In this document: positions 28,699 through 40,094 of the stretch, piece by piece | Layout of the letters: each line of letters opens with the position of its first letter | How positions within the stretch are numbered: position 1 is the stretch's first letter | Notes under the pieces: model-generated | What the model was told of the DNA's origin: nothing | The model's input: the letters and a program-made list of their open reading frames with translations, nothing else | The model's database searches: none | Source of the DNA: Humulus lupulus | Lineage: Eukaryota > Streptophyta > Magnoliopsida > Rosales > Cannabaceae | Reading direction: 5' to 3' | NCBI RefSeq assembly: GCF_963169125.1 | Contig: NC_084793.1 | Location: 45,627,578 to 45,691,577, forward strand | Length of the DNA stretch: 64,000 nucleotides | Program-made: the position numbers and the translations under genes

Positions 28699-31379
28699 CT
28701 ATTGATAGTAAGGTCGTAGATGTTCGCCATTCCATGCTCGTGGTACCAAACTCCCATTCAATCTTGCCAACTTGTATACGCCGGGTCGAATGACTGATTC
28801 GATCTGATAAGGTCCTTCCCAATTAGGTCCGAGCACGCCAGCAGCTGGATCCCGTGTCGCCAAGAATACACGCCTCAGCATGAAATCTCCTACACCAAAT
28901 TTTCTATCTCGAACTCTTTTATTGAAATACCGAGTAGCTCGCTGTTGGCATGCAACATTTTTTAGCTGAGCTTCGTTCCTTCTTTCTTCAATCAGGTCCA
29001 GACTTACTTTCGAGTTGGGTTTGGTTCGAGGCTTGGTCATAAGCGAGGGCATGAATTGTGGGAATTTTGACCTCGATTGGCAACATGGCCTCGCAACCAT
29101 ATGCCAGAGAAAATGGGGTATGTCCTGTTGAAGTACGGGCTGTGGTTCGATATGCCCACAGAATTTGGGGTAACTCTTCGGGCCATTTCCCTTTAGCTTC
29201 TTCCAAATTTTTCTTCAGTGAACTTTTTAGGGTTTTATTCACAGCTTCGACCTGGCCATTCGCCTGGGGATGGGCCACAGAGGAGAAGCTCTTTATTATC
29301 CCTTTTTTTTTTGCAAAAGTTGGTAAACAGATCGCTGTCGAATTGAGTACCGTTATTGGACACAATCTTCCTTGGCATCCCATATCGACATATGATGTTC
29401 TTTACCACGAAGTCCAAGACTTTCTTCGAGGTGATTGTCACCAGAGGTTCGGCTTTGGTCCACTTCGTGAAGTAATCTACGACGACTATTGCGTATTTCA
29501 CTCCGCCTTTGCCAGTTGGCAATGAGCCTATGAGGTCGATTCCCCAGACCGCAAATGGCCACAAGGAGGTCATCATAGTTAGCTCGGAGGGTGGAGCTCG
29601 AGGGATTGTGGCGAACCGTTGGCACTTGTCGCATCTCTTGACATAGTCGAATGAATCTGCTTTGATGGTAGGCCAGAAGTACCCTTGGCGTATTATTTTC
29701 TTGGATAGGCTATGCCCCCCAGTGTGGTCTCCACAGAATCCTTCGTGAATTTTCTCTATTATCTTCTTAGCCTCGGGTGGAGTCACACATTGGAGTAGCG
29801 GCATGGAATATCCTCTTCTATATAGCCTTCCATCTATAATGGTGTACCTGGGGATTTGATACATCAGGTTTTGAGCCTTGGTCCGTTCTTTTGGGAGAAT
29901 GCCAGCCTCAAGGTATTCAACTATCGGGGTCATCCAAGTTGGCTCAGAATTTATCATGCAAACATCATCCTGCTCAGGCTCGATTATACTGGGTGTCGTG
30001 AGATGTTCGATCGGCTCAACATTCAACTCGTCGACCTCGGTGGATGTGGCAAGCCTGGCTAAGGCATCTGCGTTCAAGTTTTGCTCTCGGGGGTCCTGTT
30101 CTATCGCGTAGAACTCGAAATGCTTGAGTGCTGCTTTTGCCTTTTCTAAATACGCAGCCATTCTTGTCCCACGAGCCTGGTATTCCCCTAAAATTTGATT
30201 GACCACCAATTGGGAGTCACTGTAACAATGTATCGCTTTGACCTTGAGTTCCTTGGCTATACGAAAACATGCCAGTAGGGCTTCGTATTCAGCCTCGTTA
30301 TTTGATGCTTCGAAGTAAAATCTCAAAGCGGAGTGAAATCGACTCCCTGTTGGGGTGATCAAGATTACACCTGCCCCCGATCCATCTTCATTGGAAGACC
30401 CATCAACATAAAGTTTCCACATCTCGCGGGCCGGGGTTATAACTTCATCGTTAGTCACTCCAGTGCATTCCACTATGAAGTTTGCCAGGGCTTGTCCTCT
30501 TATGGTTGTCCTCGGATGGTAGGTGATCTCGAATTGTCCGAGTTCAACAGCCCATTTTAGTAGCCAACCCGAGGCTTCTGACTTGGACAAGACTTGTCTT
30601 AGTGGTTGATCGATCAATACATGGATGGGGTGCGCTTGGAAGTAAGGTCGGAGCTTTTGAGACGAGTGGATTAGGTTGAGAGCCAACTTCTCCATCAAGG
30701 GATATCTCGATTCTGCTCCCAACAACCATTTACTGATATAGTACACAGGCCTTTGCACTTTTTGCTCTTCTCGGACGAGTACGGCGCTAATGGCGTACTC
30801 GGTCGTAGCAAGGTATAGGTACATAACTTCTCCCGTGATAGGTTTCGACAAGATGGGGGGTTCCGCGAGGTGCTTCTTGAGCTCCTGAAAAGCTAACTCG
30901 CATTCTTCCGTCCACTCAAATTTTTTGCCTCCCCTCAAAAGGTTGAAAAATGGAAGACAACGATCTGTAGATTTCGAGATAAACCTACTTAGTGACGCCA
31001 TCCTTCCAGTCAAACTTTGGACATCCTTATGCTTTCGAGGTGAGGGCATATCAATCAAAGCTTGGATCTTGTCTGGATTTGCTTCTATTCCTCGGGCATT
31101 TACAATGAAGCCTAGGAACTTTCCCGAAGACACACCAAAAGAGCACTTTTGGGGGTTGAGCTTCATGTCATACCTTCGTAACACGGTGAAGCATTCTTCG
31201 AGGTCGTCCACATGGTGATTGTTATGTTGAGATTTAACTAACATATCGTCAACATAAACTTCCATGTTATTACCTATTTGTTTGGAGAACATCATGTTTA
31301 TGAGTCTCTGGTAAGTGGCTCCAGCATTCTTGAATCTGAACGACATGACATTGTAGCAATACAGTCCTTTGTCCGTCAC
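28699..31379 (-). pseudogene. E1 pol: reverse transcriptase, two RNase H domains, integrase
   Basis: A 714-codon open frame (29235-31379) carries RT from MSFRFKNAGATYQRL through the active site YVDDMLVKS, a connection/first RNase H (KPITGEVMYLYL, RPVYYISKWLLGAESRY), and an intact second RNase H ([42 protein letters not shown]). Integrase follows with HEGFCGDHTGG and CDKCQRFATI and the core WGIDLIGSLPTGKGG. The second catalytic Asp is Asn (IVSNNGTQFD; E2 and E3 have SDNGTQF). A long T run at about 29304-29312 shifts the frame soon after. The remaining integrase lies in other frames to a TAG ending at 28699 (EHLRPYYQ). Confidence 0.9.
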
Positions 31380-32597
31380 GAAACTCGTATGCTCTTGGTC
31401 AGGGCATGCATGGAAATCTGGTTATATCTAGAATAGGCATCCATAAATGACATAAGTCCATGCCTTACCGTGACATCTACGAGCTGGTCGATCCGAGGTA
31501 AGGGGAAGCAGTCCTTAGGACATGCCTTATTGAGGTCCGAGTAATTGATACAGGTCCGCCATGTCCTGTTAGGCTTTGGAACTAGCACTGGGTTGGCTAC
31601 CCAATTGGGGTAGAAGGCATCCCGTAAGAACCGATTTGCTTTTAACCTATCGACTTCCTCTTTTAGGGCCTTCTTCCTGTCGTCATCCAGTAGTCTTCGC
31701 TTTTGTTTCTTCGGGGGGAAGCTTTTGTCAATATTCAAAGCATGGCTTACTACATTCGGACTTATCCCTACCATGTCCGAATGCGACCATGAGAAAACAT
31801 CCTGGTTCTTTTTCAAAAAGCAAATTAATTGCTATTTCGTTTCTTCAGGAAGGTTTTTCCCTACCTTTACTGTCTTCGGGGGGGTCTGCTTCCTCGAGCC
31901 TGACCTCTTTGAGCTCTTCCAATGGTTCGAGTTCAGCTCTTTCTTTTATTCTTGGATCGATTTCTTTGTCTATTTCGAAGACTGTCCTGTCATTATTCTG
32001 AATTATGACGAGCGTTTGTGCACTCGTCTGCTTCTTTCCTCTAATGGAAATGCTATAGCATTCCCTCCCTGCTAGCTGGTCTCCCTTCAGTGTCCCGATG
32101 CCACTAGAAGTCGGGAACTTGATGGCCAAATGCCTCACAGACGAAACTGCCCCCAGCCCTACTAGGGCGGGTCTCCCGAGCAGCACGTTGTAGGCCGATG
32201 GTAGGTCCACTACTACGAATTCCATCATCTTGGTTGTTGAGACTGGGAAGTTTCCCAAGGTTACAGGGAGTTCGATGGACCCCATACAGGAAATCCTTTC
32301 TCCTGAAAAGCAGTATAACGTTGTTGCACATGCCTTTAGGTCACGAAGCGCGAGTCCCATCTTTTCTAGAGTGGCTTTATAGAGGATGTTCACTGAACTC
32401 CCATTATCAATCAGGACTCGGTGAACCCTCTTGTTCGCGAGCTGGAGAGTGATGACCAGTGGGTCGATGTGAGGAAATTGGACATGGGACGCATCGTCCT
32501 CAGTAAAGGTTATCGGTTGAGATTCAACTTTATGGTATTTCGAAGCTTTGGGTTCGGGTTCATAAGGGGACCCGTCACCAGTTTTTAGCTCATTCAC
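31376..32597 (-). pseudogene. E1 protease and start of reverse transcriptase
   Basis: Protease frame (31845-32597): DASHVQFPHIDPLVI, the active site VLIDNGSSVNILY and FVVVDLPSAYNVLLGRPAL. The RT start frame (31376-31816) reads SWSHSDMVGISPNV, KQKRRLLDDDRKKALKEEVD, NKACPKDCFPLPRIDQLVD and FMDAYSRYNQI, then shifts before MTDKGLYCYN. The two frames are also out of register with each other, so at least two breaks separate gag, protease and RT. Confidence 0.85.
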
Positions 32598-34879
32598 GTA
32601 TCGCTTTTGGGCATTCCTGCGAGATGAGGCCCACCCGAGATGGTTACGACATCTTCTCCATCAATCGGAGGGGGTCTCACGTCTTCCCTTGCTCGGGAGT
32701 TACTATTTTGGGCAGGCGGTGGTGCAGCTGCCCTCTGGCTGGTAAAAGCCTGATTATTGTTCTGGTTTCGTACATACTGCCTAAAGTACCCTCTCGAGAT
32801 CAGTCCTTCGATCTTGTCCTTCAGCTGCTTGCATTCATCGGTTATGTGTTCGGTATCTCTGTGAAATCTGCAGTATTTACTGGAGTCTCTCTTGGATTTC
32901 TGGTTTCTCATGGGGTCTGGACGCCTGAAAGGGACCTGGTTTTCACTTGCCAGGTAGATATTCTCCCGAGACTCATTGAGCTTGGTGTACACCTTGTACA
33001 CGGAGAAATACCTTTCCCCTTTCTTTTTCTTTCCCCCTTCCGCCTCGGCGTTATTCTCTTCATTCTTCTTTCTTTTGGAAGGGTTTTATGTAGAGGGTTT
33101 TGAGGCTGATGGGTCCGCCGAGGTCGAGGCAGAGTTTAAGTTTGTCATTGTAGTTATGGGCTGAGATGCCATATTCAGCGTTGACCTCACCTCCTCTACA
33201 TTGACGAACCTCTGAGCTCGTCGATTGAACTCGGTTATGGACCTCACAGGTTTCCTCTGCATATCTTCCCAGAGGGGACTTCCTGGCATTACCCCAGCTC
33301 GGACTGCCATTAAATGGCCACTGTCGTCTACATCACGAGCTCAGGCGACTTCTAGATTGAACCTTGTAAGGTAACTCTTCAACGTTTCATTCGGTTGTTG
33401 CCGGACATTGGTCAAGGCAGATGCCTCGGGCCTTCTTCTGATCATGGCTCTAAATTGCTTCTTGAAATCTCTAGATAATTGATCCCAAGAAGCAATTGAA
33501 TGCCTCTTATATTTTTTGAACCAGTTTTTTCCTGGTTCTGTAAGCGAAGCTAGAAACAGCATGCATCTGAGTTCGTAGCCCACATTACTTGCTCTCATAA
33601 TAGTATTAAACGTACTTAAGTGACTGTACGGATCAGAATTCCCATCAAATGGTGGGACATGAGGAATCCGAAATCCTTGAGGAAACGGAGTGCTGAAAAT
33701 ATGGGGGGCAAAGAGTTCGAGTTCCTTGTCAGATTCTTCGTCCCGATCCTGACCTCATTCATTCTGTAAGAGCCTGAATGCTCTTTCCAGTTGATCAATC
33801 CTTTCCTGGACTGGATCCACGGGGGGTCTAACCTAAAACTGGTTATCATTGATCAAAATTCCAGGTTCGTGCCTTTGCATGGAATCCTTTCGTCCATTTA
33901 GGCGATCCCTCAAGTTTGGGTTCGAGGGGTTACCATTACCCCGATTCTGATTCAGGTGTTCCCGTAAGTCTGGGTGGTCCCTATGATTCCTAGTATTTTT
34001 GCGTCGTCGGTCATGCATACTGACTGATTTGGTGTCTTCTGAGCCTTCGCTGGTATGGCTTGTTGCGTAGTAGTTTCGAGATGGGTTCCTATCTGGTTGT
34101 CTCGTCTCGATAGTGTGAGACCGAGACATTTGGCTTCTTGTAGGCTGGGCACCTCCACGTTCTCTAGCAGTTTCCCCATTCCCATGTTTCCGCCCAGCCC
34201 GCCTTTCCCTATCATCCTGAGTCGGTTGCGTGTTTCTCCGAGGCGGTGATGGATATCTTATTGGCGAGGGTGCCTTATGGGTGATGGTGGCTGCCACCCA
34301 TTTCGGGGCCTGGAAGGTCCCGAGTTTGCCTGTGCTGGTTCAGGAACGTTCTGTGCGTTATCAGGATTCTGGGTCCGAGCTGTTGTGGGGGCTCGGTTAT
34401 TCCAAGTTTCGGCTGGTAACTCAGCAGTTGAGTTGGCAAAAGCTCCAGCCCGGGTGTTTCACCGGGGCCTCGAGGGAGCAGGCGGTTCTGCCGGTAGCGG
34501 AGGTTACTGCGTTCTCCGAGTGGTAGCGTTTTTGCGAGGTCATCCATGAGGTCTGTGGGGCGGAACACGAACATCACGTGGAGGTGGAGCTGGGCCTCAG
34601 GAGGAGGCGGGGGCTGAGCAGCCTGTGCCTTAGCAGCCAATCTGGCCAGCTCCTCGTTACGTTTCTTGGCCTCCGCCAACTGCTTTCGTAACTGACGATT
34701 TTCAAGCTCAACAATAGGGACATATCCTCGTCGTCCCTGGGGGCCGGTGGTGCAGGTGGTCCTCGAGAGTCAGAGGATCCACTCCTCTCATCTGGGTTTG
34801 GGTTCATCATCGACTGTTTCCTAGGGCGCCTCGGATGGCTAACTTCCTCTTCAGGAATATTAGGATCATTCGCGGCCAT
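32594..34879 (-). pseudogene. E1 gag
   Basis: ATG at 34879 (MAANDPNIPEEE), an acidic and Pro-rich N-terminus, and a helix with AEAKKRNEELARLAAKAQAA. An Arg/Asp-rich middle (LREHLNQNRGNGNPSNPNL) follows. The capsid core at 33616-33100 reads GYELRCMLFLASLTEPGKNW, SRDFKKQFRAMIRRRPEASA and NETLKSYLTRFNLEV. A nucleocapsid with YCRFHRDTEHITDECKQLKD ends it. The pieces fall in several frames with frameshifts and stops, so it cannot give one protein. Confidence 0.85.
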
Positions 34880-34939
34880 AGTTGATTTAGGGAGGCTTCC
34901 TCGACTGACTAGACTCAGATTCGTATTGCTTAATGCTCT

Positions 34940-34956
34940 CAATGAAAGCACCAAAC
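34940..34956 (-). promoter_or_regulatory. E1 primer-binding site
   Basis: The minus strand directly after the 5' LTR reads GTTTGGTGCTTTCATTG, identical to that of E2 and E3. Confidence 0.7.
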
Positions 34957-35162
34957 TGTTGACGCCATTTTTCGTCAACTTAAATCGCAGAGCAATTAAA
35001 CAATATAAACTACGGTGCGAACGAATAGTAAAGAGGAACAAGAAGGTTTTTACGTGGTTCAGCAGTTAAATCTGCCTAGTCCACGAGTCTGTGTTATTAA
35101 GACTTAGAGTTTTCTAGAAATTCTTCAAGGATGAATTACCTAGAGTTTTCTTTCAAGATATA

Positions 35163-35194
<32 letters not shown>

Positions 35195-35799
35195 TTTACA
35201 AGTGGTCATTCCTTCTCTATTTATAGGGAAGGTTACAGGATTCGTTCCCACATATTTCGTGAAGATATTCTATATATCAATTTAAATAATGACATTAAAT
35301 GCTATATCTTCTACATACAAGGAAACTTCCCCTGAAGACCCGGGAATGAATAACAAACTAAATAATATCCCTTTAATATTGGGATTTTACAGCAATAAAT
35401 ATGTTCACACATACAACGGGTTATCTCAGGTGACTCATCGGATCTTTGAGGTCAGCGATCGGCATCGTGACCGTCAAGACTTACGGACTTGTTATGAACT
35501 TGTCATCTTACTCCAAAACCTGCTCGGAGCAAATAAATACTGTCGAGGCTATCATACTCGAGCTTGCACTTCCTAAGCTCGGGCTGCTCAATCTGAAAGC
35601 ACTCGATAACAGATGTATCCTGATGTCATGTCATTTCGAGCCTAGAAAGAATCTTGAGGCTACACGTTTTCGAGATTGCCATTTTACTTCGAAGGTTTTA
35701 CAACAGGACCATAAAATGTATTTCATATATTTCGAGCTCATACTTGACGAGTCCAGTTTTCGAGGTCATAATTTCTGGTCTCGAAATCTGGGTGTAACA
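34957..35799 (-). repeat. E1 5' LTR
   Basis: 843 bp, the partner of 11187-12009. It is longer mainly because of a run of 30 C at 35165-35194, where the other LTR has ten A and four C. The promoter TATA box, TATAAATA on the minus strand, is at 35218-35225. The target duplication AATTT follows at 35800-35804. Confidence 0.92.
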
Positions 35800-35842
35800 A
35801 ATTTAATTAAACTTAATATTAGATTAAACATATAATATATAT

Positions 35843-36331
35843 GGTAAATACTATTTTGGACCCTGTGTTTTGCAAAAGTTACCGATCGGACTCTTTGTTT
35901 TGTTAAATTATAATTTTGACTCTACGTTTTACACAATGGAACAAAAGAATACCCTGGAATAGATTTTTGTCAAACTTATTTTACATATGATCAACATGAC
36001 CACATATTTTATTAATTAATGAAATGAAAATTATATTTTAAAATAAAAAATTAAATTAAATTATTTTAAAATAAAAAATTAAATTAAATTATTTTTAAAT
36101 ACAAAATAATTAAAAAATATATTTTAAATAATAATAATTAAACTATTCTTTATTTTACAATATATTTTTATTATTTATTTAAATCATTAATTAATAAAAT
36201 ATGCGGGCATTTTGGTTATATTTAAAAAAATTGACTAAAATCTGGTCCAGGGTACTCTTTTGTTCCATTTTGCAAAACTCAAGATCTAAATAGTCATTTA
36301 ACAAAACACAGGGTCCAAAATAGTACTTACC
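35843..36331. mobile_element. MITE-like element with long terminal inverted repeats
   Basis: The left end GGTAAATACTATTTTGGACC continuing CTGTGTTTTG (35843-35872) is matched in inverse at 36302-36331 with one mismatch (GGTAAGTACTATTTTGGACC). A second inverted word, TTTTGTTCCATTTTGC-like, lies farther inside. The internal sequence is AT-rich and non-coding, 489 bp in total. The 9-base word TATAATATA lies just outside both ends (35831-35839 and 36333-36341) and may be a target duplication, slightly offset by a few bases. The length suggests a non-autonomous Mutator-like element, but this is not proven. Confidence 0.7.
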
Positions 36332-36499
36332 CTATAATATATAATATTTTGTTGTCACGCACAATTCAAAAACTAGAACAAACATAAACTTAAACAAAAG
36401 TAAACAAATAAATAAATAAATTAAAATATGACATTTTAAATATATTTTGTGATAATTTAAATAATTAAATCATATTTATTTAAAAATAATAAAGGCATA
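36332..36499. other. Flank between the MITE and E3
   Basis: AT-rich, no gene. The last 85 bp resemble the flank of E1 at 11095-11165. Confidence 0.5.
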
Positions 36500-37317
36500 T
36501 GTTACACCCAGATTTCGAGATAAGAAGTTATGACCCCGAAAACTGGGCTCGTCAGGTGTGGGCTCGAAATATATGCGGTCATCATATGGTCCAACCGTTA
36601 AACCTCTCTGAAGTAAGCCACGACCTCGAGGATGTGTAACCTTGAATATTCTCTGAGCTCGTGATGGGCAATGGCACGACACTTGAATATATTTCTCACC
36701 GATTGCCTTCAGGCGAGATAGTTCAAGCTCGGGAAGTGCAAGCTCAGAGGTGATAGCATCGTCAGCATTTGCTTGTCTTGAGCATAGATTAGGTGGCGAG
36801 CTCGTGACTGACTCATAGTCTTGACAGACTCAATGCCAATTGCTGATCTCGAAGATTTGATGAATCATCTGGGATAACCCATTACGTGTGAACGTGTTTA
36901 TTGTTGTACGATCCCTATATTTAAGGGATATCATTTAATCTGTTATCCGTTCCCGATCTTCATGGGACATTTCCGTGTATGTAGGAGATAATGCATTTAA
37001 TAGAATTATGGTAATTGATTTACAGAATATCTTCCCGAAATATGTGGGAATGAATTCTGCAACCTTCCCTATAAATAGAGAAGGAAACACCATTTGTAGA
37101 GGACTGATTTCTGATTTCTTGAGAGAAAACTCTGGGCAACTCTTCTCTGAAAAGTTTCTAGAAAACTCCTAAGTCTTAATAACATAGACTTGTGGACTAG
37201 GCAGAGTTAACTGCTAAACCACGTAAAAATCCTCTAGTTTTCTTCTTATTTCATTTGCTCAAATATTTTATTGTTTAACTGCTCTACTATTTAAGTTGAC
37301 GAAAAACGGCGTCAACA
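36500..37317 (+). repeat. E3 5' LTR
   Basis: 818 bp, TG...CA, with promoter TATAAATAG at 37070-37078. The sequence right after it, GTTTGGTGCTTTCATTGAG at 37318-37336, is the primer-binding site shared with E1 and E2. Confidence 0.92.
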
Positions 37318-37393
37318 GTTTGGTGCTTTCATTGAGAGATATTAAACAGTACGTGCGTGAGTTTTTTTAGTCAAAGAGCCTCCCGAATGAACA

Positions 37394-38164
37394 ATGGCAG
37401 CAAATGATCCCAATGTTCCTTCGGAGGAAATTTTAAATGAAGCTAACTACCCCCGACGCCCTGGAAAGCAGCCCATGGTGAACTTAGACCTTGATGAGAG
37501 GAGTGGTTCATCCGACTCTCGGGGACCACCAACCCCCAGGGACAACGAGGACATGTACTACAATCCTAAACGATATGTCCCGATAGTGGAGCTAAAAAAT
37601 CGTCAACTGTGAAAGCAGTTGGCAGAGGCCAAGAAGCGCAATGAAGAGCTAGCCAAACTAGCTGCTGAGGCGCAGGCGGCTCAGGCCCCACCTCCACCAG
37701 AGGCCCAGGCTTCGCCTCCGCGGGTCGTTCATGTTCCACCATGTAGGCCACGAGGGCGGCCGTGCAAAAACACTACCACCCGAAGAGCGGAGCAACCTCC
37801 GCCGCCAGCAGAACAGCCTACTCCGCCAAGGCCCCGGAGAAGTAACTGGGCTGGAGGTCCTGCCAACCCAACTGTGGAGGCACCAGCTGGAGTAGGGAAT
37901 AACCAAGCCCCCACAGAGGCTCGGACCCAAAATCCTGGTAATGCGCAGAACGTTCCAGAACCAGATCGATCAAACTCAGGGCATTCTAAGCCTCGTAATG
38001 GATGACAGCCACCATCACCAATAAGGCACCTACCATCACCAATAAGGTATCCCTCATCAACTCGGAGGAACACACAACTGACCCATGGTGATAAGGAAAG
38101 GCGAGCTGGGCGAAGGCATGGAAATGGGGAGACTGCTAGGGAGCATAGGGGTCCCCAACTTACG
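37394..38164 (+). pseudogene. E3 gag, N-terminal part
   Basis: ATG at 37394 starts MAANDPNVPSEEI, which parallels E1. It is followed by RRPGKQPMVNLDLDERSGSS, a stop at 37610-37612 (NRQL*KQLAEA), the helix AEAKKRNEELAKLAAEAQAA, Pro-rich sequence and ERRAGRRHGNGETAREHRG. The frame is cut at 38164 by the solo LTR and resumes at 40095 with SQMSQSHTIETRQ. A short duplication (ACCATCACCAATAAGG at about 38010-38043) is an E3-specific change. Confidence 0.85.
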
Positions 38165-40089
38165 TGTAGAGTCCAAGAACTTTACCTAGCTAGTAGATAG
38201 TAGTATTATAGTATTTATAGTATTATCTTTGTAACTGTGGATTTTTGGTTCAGACCGGGAATTATTTGGACACTCATAGTAGTACTTATAGATTTTCTAA
38301 GTTTAACCTATAGTTTAAGAATATTGATGTTAACCTAAGGTTTGATTAATATGACTGATATTAAGGATAATATTTATTATACTATAAGGTTTAGATAAGA
38401 ACCAATAGGATTTTAAGCACATGTTATGTATGGGTGATTAAGGATTAAGTATTTTGAGGATTAAATTTAATAAGGGAAGTTTGAATGCTATAAGGTTAGT
38501 CAGCAGCTTTGAATACGTTGAGGGCTTAGTCAAGGCTGTTTACCCCATTCAAATTTAGCTAAAAATGTGTAATTTTGTGTTTAAATAATCAGCGTGTGCC
38601 GATATATCGCAGCTATAGGGGGCGATATATCGCAGCACGTAGATACGAAAAACATGAGACGATGCACGACAGCCTCGGGCATACTGGCCCAGGCGATATA
38701 TCGCCTACAGGGGGCGATATATCGCCTCCTTCAGTACATTTTGAAACATTTTGAAATCATTTTCCATTCAACCATTCAACCTCTTGATAAGTCTAGCATC
38801 TTTTTGAACGAGTCTTCAGCCTCTGCTGAACGATAATTCAAATTATTTTCACCTAAAAAGCTATTATTTTTATTCAAGTAAAATTAAGATCCTTTCATTC
38901 CTAAACTCTATAAATAGGACCTAGTACCCAGCCATTATTCATCTTTTGCTCTAAGTTCAGAGGCTGCAAGTGCTAAGTGAGTGTGAGAGTGTAAACACCT
39001 GGGTTGGGGAATCATAAGCTTGATCATCATAAGCTTATCAAACACTTTGGGAAGTAAGGTTTTATAGTATTTCGGTCTGAGGTGTAGATTGGTCTTACAA
39101 GTCTTCAAGGTAACCCAAAAACTCTAGTTCATTTCTGTACTTGTTCTTTTAAGTTCTCATAGTCTTCTACTCAGCCTCTAACCTTAATCTTTATTTTGGT
39201 TAGGAAATCTAAGTTCTTGAGCAAAAAGGTTTTGGTAAGTATTTTTCTCAAGGTTTAGTCCTTCCATTCCTCTCATTTCCTTTTCTTCAAATCTACTCAC
39301 CCTGTTATATATGGTTTTAGGAGTGTTCCAAAAGTCCCAACTCTGTCCTCATATCCCGGTAACTTTGGTAAGGAAAATAGGATAGAATCTATATGTTTTA
39401 TGCTTATGTTATCTTATGTTTTATGTTATGAAATATGTTATAAAATATGTTATGAATATGTATGTTTGTAGGCTTGGGCATATGACCCATATGACTAACA
39501 AGACCCCAAATAGATTATGGGCATATGACCTACTTAGCTAGTAGGACCCCACTAATCTCATGGGCATATGACTTGTTTAGTCTATGGGACCCCAAGTAAT
39601 AATGGCCATTATAGTATGTGTATGATAAAGTGTTATGTTAAGTTTTTATGTTTCTTATGAAATTATGTATATGAACTATGTGTTAGATTTTTCCTTGCTG
39701 GGCATTAGGCTCATTCCTTTTTGTTTATATGTGCAGGAAAATAGCTATAGTGGCGGTAAGATTCATGGATGCTTGGGAGAATGTGTATCGGTGGTGAATG
39801 GAGTCAAGGAGTCGAGAGTTCGATTTTCGAGGATGTAGTCTTGTTTTACCTTTTTTATGGTTTTACATGTATTTTTCCGCACTTTCTATGTAACTCCTTT
39901 TCACTTTAAATTATGTTTTGTTTTAAATACAATGAGATCCCATATCCTACTTGATATTTTATGAGAGTAATTTTTATTTCTACAAGTTTCTAATAAATTT
40001 ATGGTATTTTCGCAAATGTAAGTTTTATTAAGGATTTGTATGTATAGTTTCGTTAATGGTCCAAAAGTCTAGAGTAGTGGGTCATTACA
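38165..40089 (+). mobile_element. Solo LTR (chromovirus-related) nested in E3 gag
   Basis: A 1,925-bp insertion starts TGTAGAGTCC and ends GGTCATTACA. It is flanked by TTACG on both sides (38160-38164 and 40090-40094), and the gag reading matches E1 when it is removed. TATAAATA at 38909-38916 fits a promoter. Near the 3' end, TTCCTTGCTGGGCATTAGGC and GTGCAGGAAA match the corresponding region of the E4 LTR (55117-55165). I therefore read it as a solo LTR of a related but different chromovirus family. Short plus-strand frames (38594-38836 and 39635-39838) are not supported as genes. The orientation follows the TATA box. Confidence 0.82.
38599..38728. repeat. Paired GCGATATATCGC cassette in the solo LTR
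   Basis: Four copies of the palindrome GCGATATATCGC (the first lacks GC at its start) are arranged as pair, spacer, pair. The first two are separated by AGCTATAGGG and the last two by CTACAGGGG, with about 65 bp between the pairs. It lies about 190-310 bp upstream of the TATA box. Confidence 0.85.
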
Positions 40090-40094
40090 TTACG

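Larger units (their letters stand above)
11187..35799 (-). mobile_element. E1: Tat-like Ty3/gypsy LTR retrotransposon, containing nested E2
   Basis: LTRs at 11187-12009 (3' LTR) and 34957-35799 (5' LTR) begin TGTTGACGCC and end GGGTGTAACA on the plus strand. Both are flanked by the perfect 5-bp duplication AATTT (11182-11186 and 35800-35804). Gag-pol runs on the minus strand. Without E2 and its duplicated GTAAG the element is about 12.8 kb, large for Ty3/gypsy but usual for Tat-type elements. The Tat-like assignment rests on the large size, the second RNase H after the normal one, and the extra antisense gene near the 3' LTR. By eye the LTRs differ at roughly 35-40 sites (about 95 % identity), more than those of E2, in keeping with E2 being the later insertion. 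Confidence 0.93.

Noticed and set aside
38594..38836. 80-codon plus-strand frame in the solo LTR
   Set aside because: It crosses the GCGATATATCGC cassette, has no counterpart in the other LTRs, and the copies of the motif fall in different frames.
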